A stretch of DNA of 42,104 nucleotides from an uncultured Clostridia bacterium. GTDB taxonomy: Bacteria > Bacillota > Clostridia > Christensenellales > UBA1242. The notes under the pieces are model-generated. The model made no database searches, was not told the origin of the DNA, and saw nothing but the letters and a program-made list of their open reading frames with translations. The position numbers and the translations under genes were made by a program. Every line of letters starts with the position of its first letter. The stretch's first letter is position 1. The DNA lies in NCBI GenBank assembly GCA_944372505.1, contig CALVZK010000009.1:1-42104 (forward strand). The letters are read 5' to 3'. Shown piece after piece: positions 41,046 to 42,104 of the stretch.

Positions 41046-41924
41046 ATGAAAACTGTAGTAATTTATTCGCCATATAAATGTCTTATTAAAAATGAAAAAG
41101 AAGAAGTCGTTTTAGATGAAAATGAACATTTGATAATAGATAAACCATCAAAATTATTTGTATATCCACTAGGAAAGACCACTAATTATTCTTTTTTTAT
41201 AGATTTAAAAAATGAAGATAATAAATTTTATAGATTAATTGAAAAGGATAACAAAACTCTTATATTTTTGCTTGATGGATTACTAACAGAAAATGTTGAC
41301 TTATATTTTTTTCAATATAATAATATTAAAAGTGAAATTGAAGTTAAAAATCAATCGATTGTCTTTTCCTGCAACAATCATAAAAAAATAATAACACTGC
41401 CAGTAAAAGTAGAAAAATATAGTTGTGGCAATTTTTATCATATAAACTACTTTCATTATACCGACCAAAATGGTGAAAATATTATAACATACAATATTAA
41501 AAACAATAATGCAAAATTATTTAAAGGAGATGAAATTGAAATTTTAGAGAATGGTTTCACAGTTAAAACAAACGAAAAAGGATTATATAAAAAAGTAAAT
41601 GAAGATTATTTTGTAGATGAAGAAGGACTAAAAAGCGGAGCAAAAACATTTTCTTTGACAGATAATGTTGCGCCTAATGAATTAGCCTTATTTAACTTTA
41701 TGAATGCTTTAAAAAAAGAAGATTATCAATCTGCATATGATTTATTAGACAAAACATTACAAGATAAAATTTCGCAACAAACATTGAAAGAATATTTCGG
41801 AAAAATAAGTTATTATTATGTTATAGATAATAAGACATGTTTTGCACTATCAAACAACAAAAATATGATATATACATTTTCATTAAATGAGAAATATATT
41901 ACAGATATATCCGATAATAATTAA
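41046..41924 (+). CDS. Hypothetical protein, 292 aa
   Basis: I do not recognise this protein. The first 100 residues are beta-rich with a short motif pattern (VVIYSPYKCLIKNEKEEVVLDENEHLII). A middle region repeats Asn/Lys-rich beta segments. The last 80 residues (ALFNFMNALKKEDYQSAYDLLD to YFGKISYYYVI) look like a small NTF2-like or DUF4878-like helical-sheet domain in which 'AxxFFxAlkxgDyexAyxll' is common. There is no signal peptide. It is the only plus-strand gene in the right 18 kb and faces away from the Myb/RsfA-like gene. After it, 41925-42104 shows nothing. Confidence 0.65.
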   Translation: MKTVVIYSPYKCLIKNEKEEVVLDENEHLIIDKPSKLFVYPLGKTTNYSFFIDLKNEDNKFYRLIEKDNKTLIFLLDGLLTENVDLYFFQYNNIKSEIEVKNQSIVFSCNNHKKIITLPVKVEKYSCGNFYHINYFHYTDQNGENIITYNIKNNNAKLFKGDEIEILENGFTVKTNEKGLYKKVNEDYFVDEEGLKSGAKTFSLTDNVAPNELALFNFMNALKKEDYQSAYDLLDKTLQDKISQQTLKEYFGKISYYYVIDNKTCFALSNNKNMIYTFSLNEKYITDISDNN

Positions 41925-42104
41925 AATTTAATATCTTTAAATATTAAATCCTGCATTATCAAATAAATTAACTGCATAAATGAAATTATTAAAACAAAAA
42001 AGTTAAAATGATTATCTCAAAAATTTGTTCATAATTCACTGAAACAGATAAAGAAATTTTTTAGATGTATTTTAACAATATTTTTTGCATTATACACAAA
42101 AAAA

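Overview
The window reads as a piece of chromosome from a very AT-rich, low-GC Gram-positive bacterium, most likely an uncultured Clostridia-type lineage of the Bacillota. The reasons are the holB-yaaT(ricT)-trmN6 gene order, AddAB instead of RecBCD, UgtP-type and DUF1846 genes, strong GGAGG ribosome sites, and TAA/TAG/TGA all used as stops (genetic code 11). No species call is possible from the sequence alone.

Layout. Positions 1-511 hold the 5' part of a 23S rRNA gene on the minus strand. No 16S or tRNA lies upstream of it; it has its own promoter at about 752-781. From 1072 to 7417 are minus-strand genes of mostly unknown function: two soluble hypotheticals, a small membrane protein, a CbxX-type AAA+ ATPase and a large VirB6/TrbL-like membrane protein. 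From 7633 to 15474 come lipid and general metabolism genes (diacylglycerol-kinase family, YitT, a broken Nudix gene, a phosphatase-fold protein with altered active site, a UgtP-like glycosyltransferase, DUF1846, a GNAT-ASCH fusion, a class I amidotransferase and an XRE regulator).

Positions 15673-22715 are an integrated genetic island. A 56-bp direct repeat of the 3' part of tRNA-Ser(UGA) stands at both ends, and the intact tRNA is at the right end. The island carries a tyrosine-integrase remnant fused to an unrelated tail, a damaged reverse transcriptase of the kind found in diversity-generating retroelements (DGRs), and an apparently intact three-gene operon. That operon encodes a MoxR AAA+ ATPase with an N-terminal DUF6273/C-type-lectin-like sensor region, a small AAA-like protein without a P-loop, and a metallopeptidase-vWA protein. 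The sensor region holds an anomalously GC-rich, palindromic stretch placed where a DGR variable repeat and its homing sequence would lie. My reading is a DGR-diversified MoxR-vWA conflict or sensing system whose mobility and diversification parts have decayed while the effector operon was kept. No template repeat is visible in the window.

From 22660 to the end are housekeeping genes, nearly all on the minus strand: tRNA-Ser, a SIMPL protein, YgjV, the holB-yaaT-trmN6-GNAT operon, uppP followed by a Ca2+-type P-ATPase, a membrane protein with five AT-hooks, addB-addA, a Myb/RsfA-like regulator, and a plus-strand hypothetical. The AT-hook membrane protein, preceded by phased A-tracts, is the second most interesting item.
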